Positions 1 through 10,095 of a stretch of 64,000 nt of DNA are shown piece by piece. The notes under the pieces were generated by a model. The model ran no database searches. It worked only from the letters and a program-made list of their open reading frames with translations, and had not been told where the DNA came from. The DNA is from Drosophila pseudoobscura. Lineage: Eukaryota > Arthropoda > Insecta > Diptera > Drosophilidae. The first letter of the stretch is position 1. Every line of letters begins with the position of its first letter. The DNA lies in contig NC_046683.1 of the NCBI RefSeq assembly GCF_009870125.1, positions 56,807,869 to 56,871,868 on the forward strand. The letters are read 5' to 3'. The translations under genes and the position numbers were made by a program.

Positions 1-783
1 GGTACGTACTGTGGTCACGGCTCCCTGCTGTATAAGTAGCTCGAGAAAGCGGCCATCATGCAGCACGGCATGGTGTATCGGATAGTACTCATCCATGATA
101 AGATTTATCTCTTCCGATCGCGTCAGGACCAGCTGCTGGACACAATTCCATGCACCGCGCTCGCAGGCCAAGTGCAAGAGCGGCTTTTTAGCTCGAAACG
201 GTATCCAAGGCTCTTCCATCTTCTGTGTGAGCAGGCTCAGAACATTGTACTGGTCGCCATCGATCGCATAGCACAGAGCATTTTGAAGCTTGTTGTTCAA
301 TCGCTCGCTGACGTCGTCTACATTGTTGTGCCACTTGCCGCTTTCCTCGCAGTTGTGCGTATGGGCGCCGGGGAAGCACATCCGGGTATCCACGTCGATA
401 CGGGCACCGTGGCGCAGGAGAAGTTCCACGCATTCTTCGTAGCCTCGGAGGGTAGCTATGTGCAACGGCAGGGAGCAGGGGGAACGGTTCACATCGGGCC
501 GGTGGCGGTGCAAGAGCCACTTGGTGAGATCAATGTGATTTAGGCCGACGCTGCGCTGCAGGATGTTGTATCCGCAATCATCGTATATGACCAGGATATT
601 CTCGTTCTTCGGTATCTGAATCAGAAGGCTTTCGAGTGTTTGCAGCGAGATTTTGGGATTGGCACGCAGTATTTCGAACAGCGTCTGGATCTTCTCCTCC
701 GTTGCCTTCGACACTTTGTGGCCATCGCGATGTGAGAGCAGTGCCGACCCAGAACGGAACACTTGGCTCACGGAACCACCCAT
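1..783 (-). CDS. Ankyrin-repeat protein, 5' part (runs off window edge)
   Basis: An open frame of 261 codons starts at ATG 781-783 (begins MGGSVSQVFRSGSALL) and continues in frame to base 1, so the 3' part lies outside the window. Ankyrin-type helices can be read at about residues 66-95 (CGYNILQRSVGLNHIDLTKW), 96-125 (LPLHIATLRGYEECVELLL), 196-225 (PLLHLACERGAWNCVQQLV) and 228-252 (YYPIHHAVLHDGRFLELLI). A longer non-canonical stretch with HTHNCEESGKWHNNV lies between the second and third. A GTACGT close to base 4 could be a splice donor, so the coding exon may end there. Ankyrin repeats are protein-binding modules; no catalytic or SOCS-box part is visible in the fragment. It is divergent from the small gene at 1336. 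I do not recognise the family member. Confidence 0.85.
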   Translation of the reverse strand, partial: MGGSVSQVFRSGSALLSHRDGHKVSKATEEKIQTLFEILRANPKISLQTLESLLIQIPKNENILVIYDDCGYNILQRSVGLNHIDLTKWLLHRHRPDVNRSPCSLPLHIATLRGYEECVELLLRHGARIDVDTRMCFPGAHTHNCEESGKWHNNVDDVSERLNNKLQNALCYAIDGDQYNVLSLLTQKMEEPWIPFRAKKPLLHLACERGAWNCVQQLVLTRSEEINLIMDEYYPIHHAVLHDGRFLELLIQQGAVTTVRT

Positions 784-1335
784 GTCGCTTCGCTCGCTGG
801 CTTCTCGTTCTTTAATCCAGCTAAAACCCCACTTTCATGCTTCACCGTCCTGCGACGCAGTTTTTGTTGTGACCTGCTGTGGAAAACAATAAACAACAAA
901 ATGCGTAGCAGTCCCCGCAGCCGTAAAAATCAATACGCTCTGTTAAACATTCGCCAAATCAGCACTGGCAACTGAGCAGGAGGCATGAGGCACTCCATTC
1001 ACGCTATCACATTGTTCCCCATCTCGTTTGTGCCTTTATTCACTAAATGCATTGCATTAACACATCCAAAACTCTTTTTTTCAAAATCCACTTTTTCGCT
1101 GAATTTCAGTTGCTCTCTTCTTTAGTGTTGGGTGGTTCATGAACGAAAAAAACGAACTATTCACTGACGTGAACGGACGGAATAAGTTCATCGTTTTATC
1201 GATATAATCCAAAAGTAATAAAAGCTATTTTTTTACTATTTTTTTACTCCATCTGGTGCATGAAAATTACTAAGCCGATTATAGTCCGCACTATCGTATG
1301 CAATCCGCACTGTATGCACTGTGCTGAACGCGCCC
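784..1335. promoter_or_regulatory. Divergent intergenic promoter region with a DRE
   Basis: About 550 bases lie between the ankyrin gene (-) and the small + strand gene. A consensus DRE (TATCGATA, 1197-1204) is present. DREF/BEAF-32 sites of this kind are common at Drosophila housekeeping promoters. Nothing coding is seen here. Confidence 0.5.
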
Positions 1336-1662
1336 ATGTACTCCATGAGTAGCCACAACGACGCGAATGTATTTTCCAAAAATCAGTTTTTACGCCAACA
1401 GGGTTCCGACCGGTCTAGCCGCGTACCTTCAAGTGCAGCCAGCAGCCTTTTGTCCGTTGTCAATGGGGCCGAATACAGTAAATACAGCGAAATATTTAGC
1501 CTTCCGTCAACGGAATCAAGCAAACTGAAAGTGATAGAAATTTTAAAGCACACCAGGGCCAAGGCGCGCGCTGCTAAAGCTCATAGGCCATCACGAGAGA
1601 CTGAGCACGAATCTGAGGAGGACGGGTATATAAAATCAACTTTTGATTTGAACTTAATTTAG
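1336..1662 (+). CDS. Small unknown protein, 108 aa
   Basis: The ATG at 1336 opens a 108-codon frame that ends with TAG; a second in-frame ATG at 1345 is an alternative start. Codon use is moderate and resembles a lowly expressed fly gene. The N-terminal half is Ser/Asn rich. The middle (about residues 45-70) contains YSKYSEIFSLPSTESSKLKV followed by a basic helix (KHTRAKARAAKAH). The C-terminus is acidic (ETEHESEEDG). There is no signal peptide, membrane segment or domain I recognise. It is flanked by DREs at 1197 and 1969, which favours a real transcription unit. I cannot assign a function. A chance frame or one exon of a larger gene cannot be excluded. Confidence 0.5.
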   Translation: MYSMSSHNDANVFSKNQFLRQQGSDRSSRVPSSAASSLLSVVNGAEYSKYSEIFSLPSTESSKLKVIEILKHTRAKARAAKAHRPSRETEHESEEDGYIKSTFDLNLI

Positions 1663-2035
1663 AATTAACCAAATTTTTGTAAAATGTATATCCATTGATA
1701 GTATTTGTTTTAATGCTTATACGTATATTTACTCCTCTTCCCTCAACTACAATTTTTTACGCTTAACGTTAATTTTGTAGCCAAGAACAATACATTTTTT
1801 AAAATAGTTGAAATCAACTTGAAATTTTAAATTTTATTTTTAATCAACCGGTATCATCGTAAAAAAAACAGCTGTTTGTCGACGGGAATTCTGTTGAGCA
1901 GGTCTGGCGCAATTTTTGGAATCAATCTATGCGATAACGAGAGCAACACGGTGACTAGTGATCGTTGTTATCGATAGATCGGTGGACGGACGCACACTTT
2001 AAAAGTATTAAAGAACATCCATAAAAGCGTAAATA
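1663..2035. promoter_or_regulatory. PolD2 upstream region with a DRE
   Basis: This AT-rich gap holds no gene. A DRE (TATCGATA, 1969-1976) lies about 60 bases upstream of the PolD2 ATG. This fits the known DREF control of Drosophila replication genes; the link here is inferred from position only. Confidence 0.5.
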
Positions 2036-3331
2036 ATGACTCTTCGGTTTGAGAGCTCCTACGAGAACTTAAGCAGCCAATATCTGCTGAAGGAGTACAA
2101 TTACCAGAAGCAGTTCTGTCACCTGTACGCTCACCGCCTGGCCGAGATGACGCGCCTCCTGACGCCGCTTGCCCAGAAGAAGTGGGGAAAAACGGAGCCA
2201 ATTAAGAAGCTGTGCGAGCTGCGTGGCGAACAGGATGTGCACTGCATCCTGATTGGCACCATCTACAAGCACCAGGCCCACAAGCCCAGCATCCTAAGGG
2301 ACATATCCGAGGAGAATCAATTGGCACCCCAGCCCCCGCGACAGAATTACTCGGAGCCTGAAGACAAGGTGATCCTAGAGGATGAATTGCAGCGGGTGCG
2401 TTTACAGGGTAAGATGCTGCAGACCCAGCTCATGGCCACCGGCATCGTGTGCGCCGTCCTGGGCGGAACAGATAACGAAGGCTTTTTCAACGTCGACGAT
2501 GTGATGTACTATGAAAGTGGGCCACAGAAGCCTTTGTCTACCATACGGAACCGTCTGCTGGTGCTCGTATCTGGCTTGGATCAGCTGCAGGCCCACACCT
2601 ATGTAGAAGCCCTGAACCTGTTTCAGTACTGGCTTAGCGGCAGTCTGGGCAATGGGAAAGACGCCAAATCCTTGGTCCGATTGATCATAGCCGGAAACTC
2701 GGTGCGCGGCAGTGCAGTGGCGCATGTTCCGACCCTGCAGGTAGCACGCTCACAAGCGAACGCCAACGACACTGTCCAGGCGGTCACCCAGCTGGACAGT
2801 TGGTTCGCCTCGTGGGCGCAATGCCTGCCCATCGATGTGATGCCGGGCGCCTACGATCCGGCCAACTTTATGCTGCCGCAACAGCCGTTCCACAAATGCA
2901 TGTTTCCACAAGCGGCACAACTCACATCGTTCCAGGCCGTGACCAATCCGTACAATTGTCGCCTGGATGATGCTCTCATTGTGGGCACTGCAGGTCAGAA
3001 TGTGGCAGACCTCCTCCGCAGTACTTCGATGGAGTCTTCTCTAGAGGCCCTACGCTGCACCCTAACATGGGGCCATGTGGCCCCCACAGCCCCAGACACT
3101 CTGGCCTGCTATCCGTACATCGAAAACGATCCATTCATCATGCGGGAGTGTCCCCACGTCTACTTTGCAGGCAACTGCGAAGCTTTCGAAACGGCACTTC
3201 ATGTTACCTCCGAGGGGAAACGCACATGCTTAGTCTGCGTGCCCAACTTCGGCAAGACGAAGAGCGTCGCCGTGGTAGATCTGGACACGCTCTCCTGTAG
3301 GCAGATAAGCTTTAGCGTAGAATCTGAATGA
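2036..3331 (+). CDS. PolD2: DNA polymerase delta small subunit (B-subunit, p50)
   Basis: Intronless 431-codon gene. DNA polymerase delta B-subunits bind the catalytic subunit's C-terminal zinc region and tie it to the accessory subunits for lagging-strand synthesis in the nucleus. Family landmarks are visible in order: an N-terminal segment with SSYENLSSQYLLKEYNYQKQF; an OB-fold region (about 40-170); and a calcineurin-like phosphodiesterase fold with LLVLVSGLDQLQ, LVRLIIAGNSVRG, MPGAYDPANFMLPQQPFHKC, TNPYNC and GTAGQNVADLL. In eukaryotes the metal-binding residues of this fold are lost, so it is structural. The C-terminus carries WGHVAPTAPDTLACYPY and CPHVYFAGN, typical of the family. A DRE lies just upstream. 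A poly(A) signal AATAAA is at 3350-3355. It is tail to tail with LSm8, 73 bases between stop codons. Confidence 0.95.
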   Translation: MTLRFESSYENLSSQYLLKEYNYQKQFCHLYAHRLAEMTRLLTPLAQKKWGKTEPIKKLCELRGEQDVHCILIGTIYKHQAHKPSILRDISEENQLAPQPPRQNYSEPEDKVILEDELQRVRLQGKMLQTQLMATGIVCAVLGGTDNEGFFNVDDVMYYESGPQKPLSTIRNRLLVLVSGLDQLQAHTYVEALNLFQYWLSGSLGNGKDAKSLVRLIIAGNSVRGSAVAHVPTLQVARSQANANDTVQAVTQLDSWFASWAQCLPIDVMPGAYDPANFMLPQQPFHKCMFPQAAQLTSFQAVTNPYNCRLDDALIVGTAGQNVADLLRSTSMESSLEALRCTLTWGHVAPTAPDTLACYPYIENDPFIMRECPHVYFAGNCEAFETALHVTSEGKRTCLVCVPNFGKTKSVAVVDLDTLSCRQISFSVESE

Positions 3332-3404
3332 AATATAAAGTCATATTGAAATAAATTACATGCATTTTAGTAAATATAAAGAGTCTTGTTTTATTCGCTA
3401 TTCA

Positions 3405-3692
3405 TTAGTGCACAACGGGCCCCAGAGGCTCCCCACGGATGTTGGCGAAGTCCAGGCGGGAGTCGATGCTCTCGTCAATCAATCCAATTACTGCAATGTT
3501 GTCGCCGCGAATGATATGTAGTCCCAGCACAATCTGCTCGATGCCGGACGACGTTGAGAAAACCCGCTCATGACACTCGTCGATGATGATGTTGATGGTC
3601 TGGTCGAAGCCCTTCAGTGTCCCGATGAAGTTCCGTCCATCCGCAGTAATTATGGACACGGTGTGGTTGATATAGGATTCCAGGCCGGACAT
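3405..3692 (-). CDS. LSm8: U6 snRNA-associated Sm-like protein LSm8
   Basis: 95 aa, the normal size for LSm8, in one exon. The Sm1 motif (residues about 5-40: NHTVSIITADGRNFIGTLKG, FDQTINIIIDECHERV) and the Sm2 motif (LHIIRGDNIAVIGLID) are both intact, with the RGDN turn. LSm8 replaces LSm1 in the nuclear LSm2-8 ring that binds the 3' U-tail of U6 snRNA and supports U4/U6 annealing during splicing. It is convergent with PolD2 and divergent from mRpL46, sharing a 208-base upstream gap with the latter. Confidence 0.95.
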   Translation of the reverse strand: MSGLESYINHTVSIITADGRNFIGTLKGFDQTINIIIDECHERVFSTSSGIEQIVLGLHIIRGDNIAVIGLIDESIDSRLDFANIRGEPLGPVVH

Positions 3693-3900
3693 TTTTCACC
3701 TTATTTCGTTTTATTTGTCAGAAAAAGGAAAATACGGATACGGTAAAACGCTAGCGACGCGCTTTCCGATACCGATAGCGATAGGTGGCAAATGCAACTC
3801 GCGAACATACATATGTTCGCCCGACTGCCCTGCTGCTCATGTAATCGGGGCTCGTTTTTTTGGATTTTTTGCCATAAACTTTTAAATTAAAAACTGAACA
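3693..3900. promoter_or_regulatory. Bidirectional promoter LSm8 / mRpL46
   Basis: 208 bases separate the two divergent start codons. It contains clustered half-DRE-like CGATA words (around 3766-3785) but no full TATCGATA and no TATA box. A shared housekeeping promoter is inferred from the spacing. Confidence 0.45.
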
Positions 3901-4686
3901 ATGCTACGACGCTTTGTGCAGGTTGGGGCCAGGCAAGCGACTCGCGCCCAGTCCACAGCAGCCGCCCAGGAGAAATGGGATCTTTACGCCGGCGTTCTCG
4001 TGGAACGACTGCCCGTGGTCTCCAAGTCACTAAGCCCTGTGGAGCAGCAGTTCCAAGACTTGCTGTGGCGTGTCGAGTACGAGAACAGCCTGAAGTCCGA
4101 CCATGAGCTCAAGAACGAACGGGAATTGGCCCAGGCCAAGCTCATCAAGCAGGGAAAAGTGCAGGTGGATCTGGACGACAGCATGACCAAGCAGACCGCC
4201 CAAGACCTGAAAGATGCATACGTCGAGGAGCTGAAGAAATTCCAATTGGGCTCCCGCACGACTCCCGATGATGCGGCTAAAAAGACCAGCTCAACGGACC
4301 GGTGTCTGGAGGACACGCTCTATTTGCTGGTGCAACAAAAGCTCGGCCAGCAGCAGCACATGATCCTGCCGCAGGGAAAGCGCCAAGACGGTGAGTCCAT
4401 GCGCCAGACGGCGGAGCGTGTGCTACGCGAACAGTGCGGAGACGATCTGCAGGTGCTCTTCTACGGAAACGCACCCGTGGGCTTCCACAAGTATAAGTAC
4501 CCCAGCAATCAGCGGGCCGAGAGCGTCGGGGCCAAGGTGTTCTTCTATCGCGCCTCCCTCCGCACTGGCAATGTGGGTGACAAGAAGACGCCGGGTCCCA
4601 AGTACGAGTGGCTGCCCAAGGATGCCCTCGACGGGAAGCTAACGAATGTCGCATACGCGGATAGCATAAAAAAGTTTTTGTTATAA
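3901..4686 (+). CDS. mRpL46: Mitochondrial ribosomal protein L46
   Basis: 261 aa, one exon. The N-terminus (MLRRFVQVGARQATRAQST) is Arg/Ser-rich with no acids, as expected for a mitochondrial presequence. Next comes the MRPL46 N-terminal domain (WDLYAGVLVERLPVVSKSLS, FQDLLWRVEYENSLKSDHEL) and a linker. The Nudix-like fold runs from about residue 130 to the end (LYLLVQQKLGQQQHMILPQG, ESMRQTAERVLREQCG, GAKVFFYRA). The Nudix-box region lacks the full catalytic consensus, in keeping with a structural role in the 39S large subunit central protuberance. Two AATAAA signals follow (4712-4717, 4723-4728). It is convergent with alpha-Spec. Confidence 0.93.
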   Translation: MLRRFVQVGARQATRAQSTAAAQEKWDLYAGVLVERLPVVSKSLSPVEQQFQDLLWRVEYENSLKSDHELKNERELAQAKLIKQGKVQVDLDDSMTKQTAQDLKDAYVEELKKFQLGSRTTPDDAAKKTSSTDRCLEDTLYLLVQQKLGQQQHMILPQGKRQDGESMRQTAERVLREQCGDDLQVLFYGNAPVGFHKYKYPSNQRAESVGAKVFFYRASLRTGNVGDKKTPGPKYEWLPKDALDGKLTNVAYADSIKKFLL

Positions 4687-5598
4687 TTGTAAATATTAAT
4701 GTTTTCTAAAGAATAAATCGAAAATAAATAAAGAGATGAGATTTCTGTTCGACTCCTGGATTGAAACCGAATCCCTCCCAGTCCCCAGCAACAGGCATTC
4801 AGAAGTAAACCTCGTTATATTTAACATTTTTAGACATGCAGCAATATATGTATTTATTTGCAATTCACGGATTGTAAATATGTGTTCAATACAGGAGGCA
4901 ATATTTATTGTTTGTTAAGCTTTTTTCTCTTTTTGTATTTTTTATAAAATATTTTATTTGCTCAAGATATCTCAAAACTCTTTCGTTTCGAATACACGTA
5001 GAAACTGGACAAACATAAAACAGGAAAAGGCTGGATCATTATGTATTTGATTCGGATAGTATAGCAATAGTATCTTAAACTTTTTGATATTTCGATTACA
5101 GACATTCGACGAAACGACTATAGAAAGTGTATAATGCTTGTTTACTTTACTTTACTGGAAGCTAAGCGTTTAATGGCGCTTCATATGCAATTACGTTGTA
5201 AATACTCGTATTTATTTTCTAGATCGTAGGCGTGGCTCAGAGATTAGTTTGAATACAGAGTGTACAGAATGTAACTATTATTTCAGGCGGTGGTAAATCC
5301 TCAAACAGAAATGTCCAAATTTAAGATACTTTACGGGAGGTGGCTGGTAAAAATAAAAATGCAAAAACTTCAAACTGGTTTATAGTCATTTTGATAAATA
5401 TGTATGTATGTATTGCAGGGTGCTATTACTGTTGATTTTAGGTTCATTGTGGCATAATTTCTAAAATAAGCTTTAAATTGTTTCGACTTAGAGACTAAAA
5501 ATATTGACAAAAAATTGTGTAAATATATAATTTTGTTTTGTTTTGTTTTAGATTGTAAGACATATTCTCAGGCGCCACTGAACAAGACCGAAAGCCCT
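4687..5598. other. Convergent 3'UTR region, mRpL46 / alpha-Spec
   Basis: AT-rich, no open frame of interest. mRpL46 poly(A) signals sit at its left end. Possible alpha-Spec signals on the minus strand (TTTATT on the + strand) are at 5211-5216 and 4953-4958, giving a 3'UTR of about 0.4-0.65 kb. Confidence 0.5.
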
Positions 5599-8500
5599 CT
5601 AGTTCTGGAATAGCGTTCGCGTGAAATCGATATAGTCCAGGGCATCCTTGATGGGCTGGCCGGAGCGCGGTTCCGAGAAGGGCTTCATCCGTTGCACACA
5701 ATAGTCCGCCATGTCCTTGGTGAGGTTCTGGAAATGCACAAAGTCAGATGAGTAATGTAATCGACCAAAAGACAGGACAGCTGACAAAACTTACGCAGTA
5801 GAGCTCCTCCTTGGTGACGTAGGGGCGGTCAGCGGCAGTGATAGCGCGGAAGGCATTCTCGATTTCTTCGTAGGATTGCACATTCTCGGTTTCCTTGGAA
5901 ATCATAAACGCAATGTACTCCTGCAGGGAAACGTAGCCGTCGCGGTTGGGATCGACCACATCGAGAATGGCCTCGAACTCTGGGTCGGGTTGTCCCTCCT
6001 CAACCATAGGCAAATCGTAGCCGAGGGCGCGCAGGCATGACTTGAACTCCTGGTGGTTTAGCTTTCCGCTCTTGTCCTTGTCGAAGTGCTTGAACATCAT
6101 CGAGAACTCCTTGAGTGAGTCCTCGGAGACACCAGAGTGATTGCGTGCCTGGATCTGTTGCTCCAAGTTATGCTGCATTCGCATCGACAGCTGATCCAAT
6201 TGATCCCATTGCTGGGCCAGACCGACAGTCGAATGTTCCGTGTAGCGATTGTCCAAGATCAGATGTTCCTCGAGCAGAGCGCCCAGCTCCTCGATCTTCT
6301 TCAGATCGACGCGACGGGCTCGCACCTCTGTGGCCTTGACGCGAAGCGCATCCAGTTGCTGTTCCAGGGAACCGGAGCCTTCCATCATCGATGTTCTGTG
6401 CATGGAATTGAATTGGATTGGAGTGGGTTGAGAGGTTTGCAAAAATAAAATAGATTTCGTTAGTACAGCACGACGAAAGGTCAGCGTTTAGATTGAGTTT
6501 AGTTCTCAAAAGAAATTAGAACGTTACAATGATATAATGCATAAGAAAAGCAAATCTTGTTAGAGGTCTGTTACGGGCAGCGAATAAATTCTTGTTTTTT
6601 GTTTGTGGGGGCTCTCACAACTAACTTGTCGTCCCTTCATGTTCGTATTTACAGGTGTCGGAATTTTGTTCTTTTTATGGGAATTTCATCGGGATTCACG
6701 AGTATCGGAACACTCGAGCAGAGTAGAGAGGTTAGTGTAGTTTTAGAATCATATAAATGGTTTTCTTTTTGTTTTTTTGGTTCATGGAATTCAGCAACTA
6801 ATAAGGACAATAATTGTCTAATGGCTATAAAGCGAGTTAAAAATAAGAAAAGCGCCAAAGGAATTTCCAAGTTTGTATTTTGAAACAAACAAAAAAATCT
6901 ACTAAAGTTGTAGTCAACGAACGTAATAATTGAAATTTCTACATATGTATTTCTGTACGCTAAAACATTATTTATTATGCATAGCATTTATTATATTTTG
7001 TCACATGCTCAAGAATTAGTTTTCAAGTAATTTCGAAAAGAGTTTTGAGAATAAGTTTCAAGTGTGACCGTAAAGAAATGAAGTCGCAATGCTGCAACTG
7101 CAGCTCGGCAGCAGATCGGCCTGTTAGCGACCATCTATTTATACTGATATGCACTATGATACAGAGTGGCCGAATAGTACTAAAAATCTAAGCTGTTAAA
7201 TTTGAAAACTGCTGCTGCTGCTGTTGTTGTTGTTGTAGTCGCTATCGCTGCTCGATCTTAGATAGAGGATATTTACAAAGAGTTCGGGCACGAAGCGCAA
7301 TAGCAAAAGTTATTTCCCAAAAGAGGAGGCGTTTGGCGCTTGGTTAGTGGAGGCGCAGCTGTTAGGGGAGGCCTTTCTGCTGGACAGACCAGCCGGCTTC
7401 TCGAACGAACGAACGAACAAACCACACACGAAGGATTACAAATAATCAAATCAAAATTCACAAAAGAAAATAGTTTCAAACGCAGAAACAAGACTGAGGA
7501 CGCCTTCTTAATTACCCTTGACGGTTATAACCCAGCATATAATATCTAGAAAAATAGAATTGAACGTTTCAGTTACGCTTTTCATGGTTCGAATAGATTG
7601 AGATTGAGACCACCAAGAGTTTGTTTTCGTTGAAATGGATTCCGTGTGTGTGTGTGGGGAGGGAGGGATTGTGGATTGAGGGGCAGGGCAAGGATACCAT
7701 GGATTATGGAAAAACCAACACACAATCGCGCACAGCCGGGATATGGCGTGTCGTGGCTTCTCTATTATACGATTACACACTCACCTTGTTTCTGTCAGCC
7801 ATTGGTGGAAGAGATTGGCATGCTTGGCAAACTCCTTGCGCAGCTTGTCGTTCTCCTCCTGGCGCTTGGCCTCCTTGGCAAGTTCCCCATCGCGTTCCTC
7901 TATGATCTTTTGCAGATTACGCCAGGTCTCCTCAAGAGCTTCCATGGTGAACCAAGTGTATGGATTCGGTCCAACATTAAAGCTCTTGATCTTCTGGTCG
8001 AGTGCTGCCAATGCCTTAAAGTCAGCTTCGGCCGAGGACAGAGACGCTTGGAATTGTGCGTGGGCGTCGCGCAACGCGCGTATTTCTTCGATCGAATTGC
8101 AGCGAACAGGATCTGTGAGATCCTCTTCGGCATTTTCGAACCAAGAATTGAAGGCCGAAGCTTTCTTGGCAAATGTCAAGTAGAGTTCCTCGATTTGGCG
8201 GAACTGCTCCTGCATGGCCAACAGCCGCTGCTTGCGCGTATCGGAGGCGTCGCGCAGACTCTGCCAGCGGGCGATCACATCCCCGTGACGCTTCAGTATG
8301 GCCGGCGATTGGGCGTGACTAGCATTGATCAGTTGGTCCTTCAGTGCCGTGATGTTGTGGATGCCCTCCTGTTCGAAGGCATTGAGACCTAAACGAAAGA
8401 ACCGAACACAAAAATAAGTCCAAATTCTCAATAGAGAGCACCTAAAGATCCCACTTACCTGCGTCGAATGTCTCTTGTTTGGTCAACAGCGTTTGCACCG

Positions 8501-8850
8501 TGGACAGATCACGTCCAAACTCATCGGAGCGCACATAGTTCTCCTTGTCATCAATCCAGCTCTCAACCACATCGGCCTTCCACATGAACTGCAGATAGGC
8601 GGAGTTGTCCAGCAGGGCTCCCTTGCGACGGGCAGCCAGGGCATTGAGGTTCTCCAGCTTGTTGCGCAGCTGCTGGCAGCGCTGGGCAATGGAGTCACCG
8701 TGGTGGTTCTTGGCCTCCACCAGCTCGCTGCCCTGGTCGCAGATCAGCGAGCAGCGGTCCTTGTGCGCCGTGAAGTCCGTCTCAAAGGCATCGTGCTTCT
8801 TCAGCAGACCCTGGACAGCGGCCATAGAGTCACCGTAGTCCTCCACGGAG

Positions 8851-8882
<32 letters not shown>

Positions 8883-10059
8883 CTCCTCCTCGACCTGGGC
8901 CAAGAACTGCTGATAGGTCAGCGACTCATCGAGCTTCTGGCCACGCGTGGCAGCCAGATTCTTGAGCTCGGCCCAGGCCTGATTGAGGGCCTTTAGACGC
9001 TGCTCGATTTCGGGAACTCCCAAATTGGAGACGTCCATCAACTTCTCGCCGGCCTCCTGGACAGCCTGGATAGCTGGCTCGTGGCTCGCCAGCTCGGCCT
9101 CGAGACGCTTGTGCTTCTTCTTGAGGTTCTGGACACCGGTCAAATCGCGACCGTAGTCATCGGAGCCGACGAGCAGCTTCTTCTCCTTAATCCAGCTCTC
9201 CTCGTCGGCAATGTCGCGGAAGAATTGGTGCAGGGTGAGAGCCTCGTTGAGGCGGGCCTGACGGTGGGCGGCCAAGTTGCAAATGCGCTCGTATCGCTCA
9301 TTGATGCTCTGACGCTTCTCCTGGATGCCAGCAGTGTCAAACTGACCGCTCTCGACCAAGGAATCGGCCTGGTTGTTCATGTCCTTGATGCGGTCTTCGT
9401 GCGCCACGATATCCGCCTCGACCAACTGATGCTTCTTCATGAGGTTTTGGACAGAGGCCAAATCCTTACCAGAATCCTCAGTGGTCAACAGACTCTCGAC
9501 TTCGCCCAACCAGAAGTCCAAATCCTTGACAGCAGCGATATAAGTGCGCTGCTTGTTGGCCTCCTTCAGCTTCAGCGACTTCTCAGTCGTCTTGTGCGTC
9601 AGGTATTCCCACTGATCGGCGATCTGTGTCAGCCGCTTCTGCACCGCATCCTCCGAGCCGCTGCACTGTTTCTTGTCAATCAGATTGCCGCCCATCGCCA
9701 GCACGCTCTGTATGCGATCAGCATTGGCCGCCAGCTCTGCCTCGAAGGCCTGATGCTTCTGATGTTTCGACTGGATGTTGGCCGGATCCTTGTAGCTCTC
9801 CTCGGTGGCCAGCTGCAGCTTCTCGGCAATCCAGTTCTCGATCTCGTCGGCATCGCGTGAGAACTGCTGCAGCGTCTGCTCATCGCCCAGGCGGGAGCGC
9901 TTCTCGATGAGACCTTCCTTGAGATGGCGCCAGCGCTCCAGCACCTGCTTGCGCTTCTCGTCCACCGCAGTGGAGGCGTAGTGGTTCTGGGCGATCAACT
10001 GATCGGCCACCGTCTGTAGGGCGGCTATCTTCTGCTCGTGCCCGTTGATTGCCTTGTCA

Positions 10060-10095
<36 letters not shown>

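Noticed and set aside
58-543. 161-codon + strand frame at the left edge
   Set aside because: It is antisense to a clear ankyrin-repeat frame.
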